From Candidatus Woesearchaeota archaeon (lineage in GTDB: Archaea > Nanobdellota > Nanobdellia > Woesearchaeales > GW2011-AR4), in the NCBI GenBank assembly GCA_016185915.1, contig JACPMP010000059.1:1-32356 (forward strand): a stretch of 32,356 bases of DNA, read 5' to 3'. Below the pieces are notes generated by a model, which saw nothing but the letters and a program-made list of their open reading frames with translations, ran no database searches and was not told the DNA's origin. Numbering within the stretch: position 1 is the first letter of the stretch; each line of letters opens with the position of its first letter. The translations under genes and the position numbers were made by a program. Below are positions 29,643 to 32,356 of the stretch, one piece after another.

Positions 29643-32356
29643 ATGAAAGATAAGTGGTTTCAATATAAAAACTTTAGTGTTCTTAGGATTCTATTAATTA
29701 GTGTAATTATATTTGTTGCTTATGGTACTGGAACAACTGCTCAGGGCATTTGGATACAAAAAGGTGGAACTTTAAGCGCTGATGCTCAAGGTTGGGCGTA
29801 TCATCCCTCAATTGCAGTTGCTTCTGATGGCACAATTTACGCAGCTTGGTCACAGCACAGAAATCCCGGCACTTGGGATTTAGTCGGAACTTATGTAAAG
29901 AAATGGTCAAATGGAAGTTGGCAGCAACTTGGCTCTAGAATTGGTCATTTACAAGGGCAAGCCCAATGGCCTGAAGGTTATTCTCCTTCAATATCTGTTT
30001 TAGGCAATGTTCCTTATGTTGCTTGGTATGAAGGTGGTGGCTATGGATGGAATGTTGGAGTTGGAGCTTCTCTATTTGTAGCTCATTGGGATGGCACTAA
30101 ATGGGTTTATGACAATAGTACTGAGACATATAATGGTGCACTTAATAACAATCTAACCTTTAGTGCTCGCGAGCCAGATACAGCAGTCATTAATAACAAA
30201 CTATATGTGGCATGGATTGAAGGTGGAAATTCTGTTGTTCTAAAGCATTTAGATGCTGGAATTTGGGTTAAAGATGGAGTAATTAATACAGGTACAAAAC
30301 TAATCGGAGTAAAGGTTTTTGACGTTGCTGGCATTCCTTATATTGTTTTCTCTGGATTTAGCCAGCAAAGCGATTCATACGGCACATTAAACACTCCAGG
30401 AACTGTGAAGGTTTATAGCTTCCAAAGTGGTTTGTTTAACCAAGTCGGCCAGTCTCTGAACATAAATCCGCAAAGTTATCCAAATTATGTTGCTGCAACA
30501 TCAGTTGGAGCAACCCCTTATGTAGCCTGGCAAGAGCGTTCAGCGTCTGGCAACAATCAAATCTATGTTAAGCACTGGAACGGAATTTCATGGCTACAAG
30601 ATGGCGGAAGTTTAAATATTGACTCAATACAAGGAGAAGCAGGTGCACCTGCATTAGCAAACAATGGCTCTTCAGTATTTATTGCATGGGTTGAAGGTGC
30701 TCAAGGGCAAAAATCCCAGCTTTACACAATGGTATTGGAAAGCGGCTCCTGGAGCGCACCAGAAGGCACTTTGAATGTTGATTCTGTAAATGGCTCTGCT
30801 GATCATCCTGCGCTTGCAGTAAGCAGCGGCTTTGCTCAATTAATCTGGGCAGAGAAAGATTTCTCAACATCAACAAAACAAGTTTATGCCAAGGGCAGAG
30901 GCGATGTTGGAGCTCCAAATTCAAGCATGTTGTTGAAATGGGGAGCTGATGGAGCTGTGCAAAATATCCCAGCAAACACTTGGGTAAAAATGCAGCCAGG
31001 CGGAATTGCATTAGGTTCAGGAATCGGGGATGAAAGCTATTCTACATTTGTTTATGTGCCTGGGCTTAAGAAAGCGGTTGTTTTTGGAAAATATCATGGA
31101 GCAACAATTACTTCAGGCGAAGACCAAAATGCATTGCTCGGCTATGACCTTAATTCAAACAGATGGGACCTAGTTGATATTGGAGAAGATGCTTGGAGCG
31201 AGCATTTTTCTGGAGTGGGTCATGACAGTGGAACTGTAACAATTGATACTGTACGTGATTTATTCATTTCTCATGGCAATCTTAACTTAAATGCAGGAAC
31301 TGCTTTCCAAACTTATGTTTATGACCTAAAAGCAGGCAGAGGCAAGCGAATGATGTCGCCAAAAGAGCCGCCAATGGCTGCCTCATCTGCTACAGCTTTT
31401 GATAAAGAGCATGATATTACATTGATGAATGTTCCAAATGCGCCGCCATATCCAACATCTTGGCTTTACAATTACAATGCAAACAACTGGACATCTCTTC
31501 CAGTTGGACCTCCGAATAGGAATGATCCAGCCATTGTGTATGATACAAAGAATCATGTTTTTGTAATGATTGGCCCTTACTTTAATGAGACATGGACATT
31601 TGAACCAATTACAAAGCAGTGGCAGAAGAAATCTCCAGCATTGTCGCCGCCTTCATCAGTATATTATGCTGCATTTGATACATTAAATAATGTCACGCTT
31701 TCAGTTCTGCCAAGAGGAGCAACAGCTGAAGTGTGGGTTTATGATGCCGGCTTGGATTCGTGGACACAACTGCCAAATGCGCCTGTGGAAATTGGAGCAT
31801 ACACAACTGGCTCAAATCTTGCTTATGACACTGAAAATAATGCGTTCCTTCTCCATTCTGGCACATACCTTACAAACACTTGGGCGTTTAAATATGTGCC
31901 TTTGATTGATGCAAGTGCTCCAAGCATTCCACAAAATCTAGCAGCAAGCAATATGACACAAACCTCAGTCACATTAAGCTGGTCAGCTTCATCTGACCCA
32001 GAATCTGGTGTTACTAATTATAAAGTATATAGGAACAATGCTGTAGTAGGACAACCTGTCTCAACATCATTTATAGACACTGGCTTAGCTCAGGGAACAA
32101 CATACACTTATGAGGTTTCAGCTGTTAATGGGGCAGGACTTGAATCTGCAAGAAGTCTGCCTTTAAATGTAACGACCTTGACTGACACAACTCCGCCAAT
32201 TATCTCTGGAGTTACATCTTCCTCAATCACAACAAGCAGTGCTACTATCAACTGGAACACAAATGAGCCATCAGATTCACAAGCTGAGTATGGATTAACA
32301 ACAGCGTATGGCTTGCAAACAACTCTTGACACTTCACTTGTTACTGCCCATGCTCA
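29643..32356 (+). CDS. Large secreted beta-propeller and fibronectin-III protein, 3' partial
   Basis: Open for 904 codons from the ATG at 29643 to the window end. Residues about 14-30 (VLRILLISVIIFVAYGTGTT) are a signal peptide or anchor. The first half has repeated blades ending in VAW or IAW plus acidic residues (PYVAWYEGGG, LYVAWIEGGN, PYVAWQERSA, VFIAWVEGAQ), a sialidase/BNR-like propeller pattern. The second half (from about nt 31020) has Kelch-like blades (ETWTFEPITKQWQKKSP, EVWVYDAGLDSWTQLPN). From nt 31920 a fibronectin-III domain follows (TQTSVTLSWSASSDPESG, YTYEVSAVNGAGLES), and a second begins near 32190. Probably an adhesin or polymer-binding surface protein; no catalytic residues are evident. 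Confidence 0.82.
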   Translation, partial: MKDKWFQYKNFSVLRILLISVIIFVAYGTGTTAQGIWIQKGGTLSADAQGWAYHPSIAVASDGTIYAAWSQHRNPGTWDLVGTYVKKWSNGSWQQLGSRIGHLQGQAQWPEGYSPSISVLGNVPYVAWYEGGGYGWNVGVGASLFVAHWDGTKWVYDNSTETYNGALNNNLTFSAREPDTAVINNKLYVAWIEGGNSVVLKHLDAGIWVKDGVINTGTKLIGVKVFDVAGIPYIVFSGFSQQSDSYGTLNTPGTVKVYSFQSGLFNQVGQSLNINPQSYPNYVAATSVGATPYVAWQERSASGNNQIYVKHWNGISWLQDGGSLNIDSIQGEAGAPALANNGSSVFIAWVEGAQGQKSQLYTMVLESGSWSAPEGTLNVDSVNGSADHPALAVSSGFAQLIWAEKDFSTSTKQVYAKGRGDVGAPNSSMLLKWGADGAVQNIPANTWVKMQPGGIALGSGIGDESYSTFVYVPGLKKAVVFGKYHGATITSGEDQNALLGYDLNSNRWDLVDIGEDAWSEHFSGVGHDSGTVTIDTVRDLFISHGNLNLNAGTAFQTYVYDLKAGRGKRMMSPKEPPMAASSATAFDKEHDITLMNVPNAPPYPTSWLYNYNANNWTSLPVGPPNRNDPAIVYDTKNHVFVMIGPYFNETWTFEPITKQWQKKSPALSPPSSVYYAAFDTLNNVTLSVLPRGATAEVWVYDAGLDSWTQLPNAPVEIGAYTTGSNLAYDTENNAFLLHSGTYLTNTWAFKYVPLIDASAPSIPQNLAASNMTQTSVTLSWSASSDPESGVTNYKVYRNNAVVGQPVSTSFIDTGLAQGTTYTYEVSAVNGAGLESARSLPLNVTTLTDTTPPIISGVTSSSITTSSATINWNTNEPSDSQAEYGLTTAYGLQTTLDTSLVTAHA

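Noticed and set aside
1..32356. tRNA, rRNA genes or CRISPR arrays
   Set aside because: No cloverleaf with a conserved T-arm, no rRNA motif and no regularly spaced direct repeats were seen by eye; a covariance-model scan was not possible.

Overview
The window looks like an AT-rich genome segment of an uncultured archaeon, most likely a DPANN lineage (Woesearchaeota/Pacearchaeota-like). The reasons are: several pilin-like proteins with archaeal class III signal peptides of one stereotyped form (a small residue, then Q-x-x-x-E before the hydrophobic helix); TATA-like promoter boxes; a TtuA/CTU1-type tRNA thiolase next to a small ubiquitin-like protein ending in GG; UPF0175/DUF3368 and HicBA toxin-antitoxin genes; and a standard code with GGAGG/GGTG-type ribosome binding sites. 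This is read from the sequence and family memory; no database search was possible.

Layout. (1) 1-1513, plus: the 3' end of an amino-acid permease fused to a methyltransferase. (2) 1539-17771, almost all minus: a large cell-surface gene cluster. It holds five pilin-like proteins, three membrane proteins sharing one small cytoplasmic helical domain, Cys-rich Sec-exported proteins with Ig-like domains, a Tat-exported HExxH protein, and an embedded PIN/UPF0175 toxin-antitoxin pair. Its largest gene (11822-15635) is broken by two exact tandem duplications of 29 bp and 8 bp; removing one copy of each restores one frame of about 1258 codons. (3) 18006-20137: a DUF6159-like membrane protein, a lipoprotein and a zinc-ribbon protein. 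(4) 20262-24105: a mosaic. A relic of a superoxide dismutase 3' end is followed by a three-gene minus operon (nucleoside-deoxyribosyltransferase-like, unknown, DEDDy exonuclease), a divergently transcribed LAGLIDADG protein with an HTH, an intact Mn-type SOD, and an IS110 transposase remnant. (5) 24106-29216, minus: a sulfur-transfer set (rhodanese, IscA-like, ubiquitin-like, TtuA) split by a broken HicBA module and a CfrBI-like restriction-modification system whose methylase carries HEAT repeats. (6) 29643-end, plus: a large secreted beta-propeller/FN3 protein running off the window.

How it fits together. Regions 2 and 6 supply exported and surface structures, but no pilus ATPase, platform protein or prepilin peptidase is present, so assembly machinery must be elsewhere. 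Regions 4 and 5 look like a defence/mobility zone: an R-M system, two toxin-antitoxin remnants or modules, a homing-endonuclease-like gene, a transposase relic and an uncharacterised exonuclease operon bounded by a duplicated SOD end. Four intergenic stretches (15676-15793, 17828-17968, 22161-22289, 29310-29509) contain long nested inverted repeats that no gene explains, each upstream of a gene in sense orientation. The strongest candidates for something undescribed are the exonuclease operon with its shared operator and leader switch, the compound hairpin at 29310-29509, and the surface cluster built around the shared helical domain.
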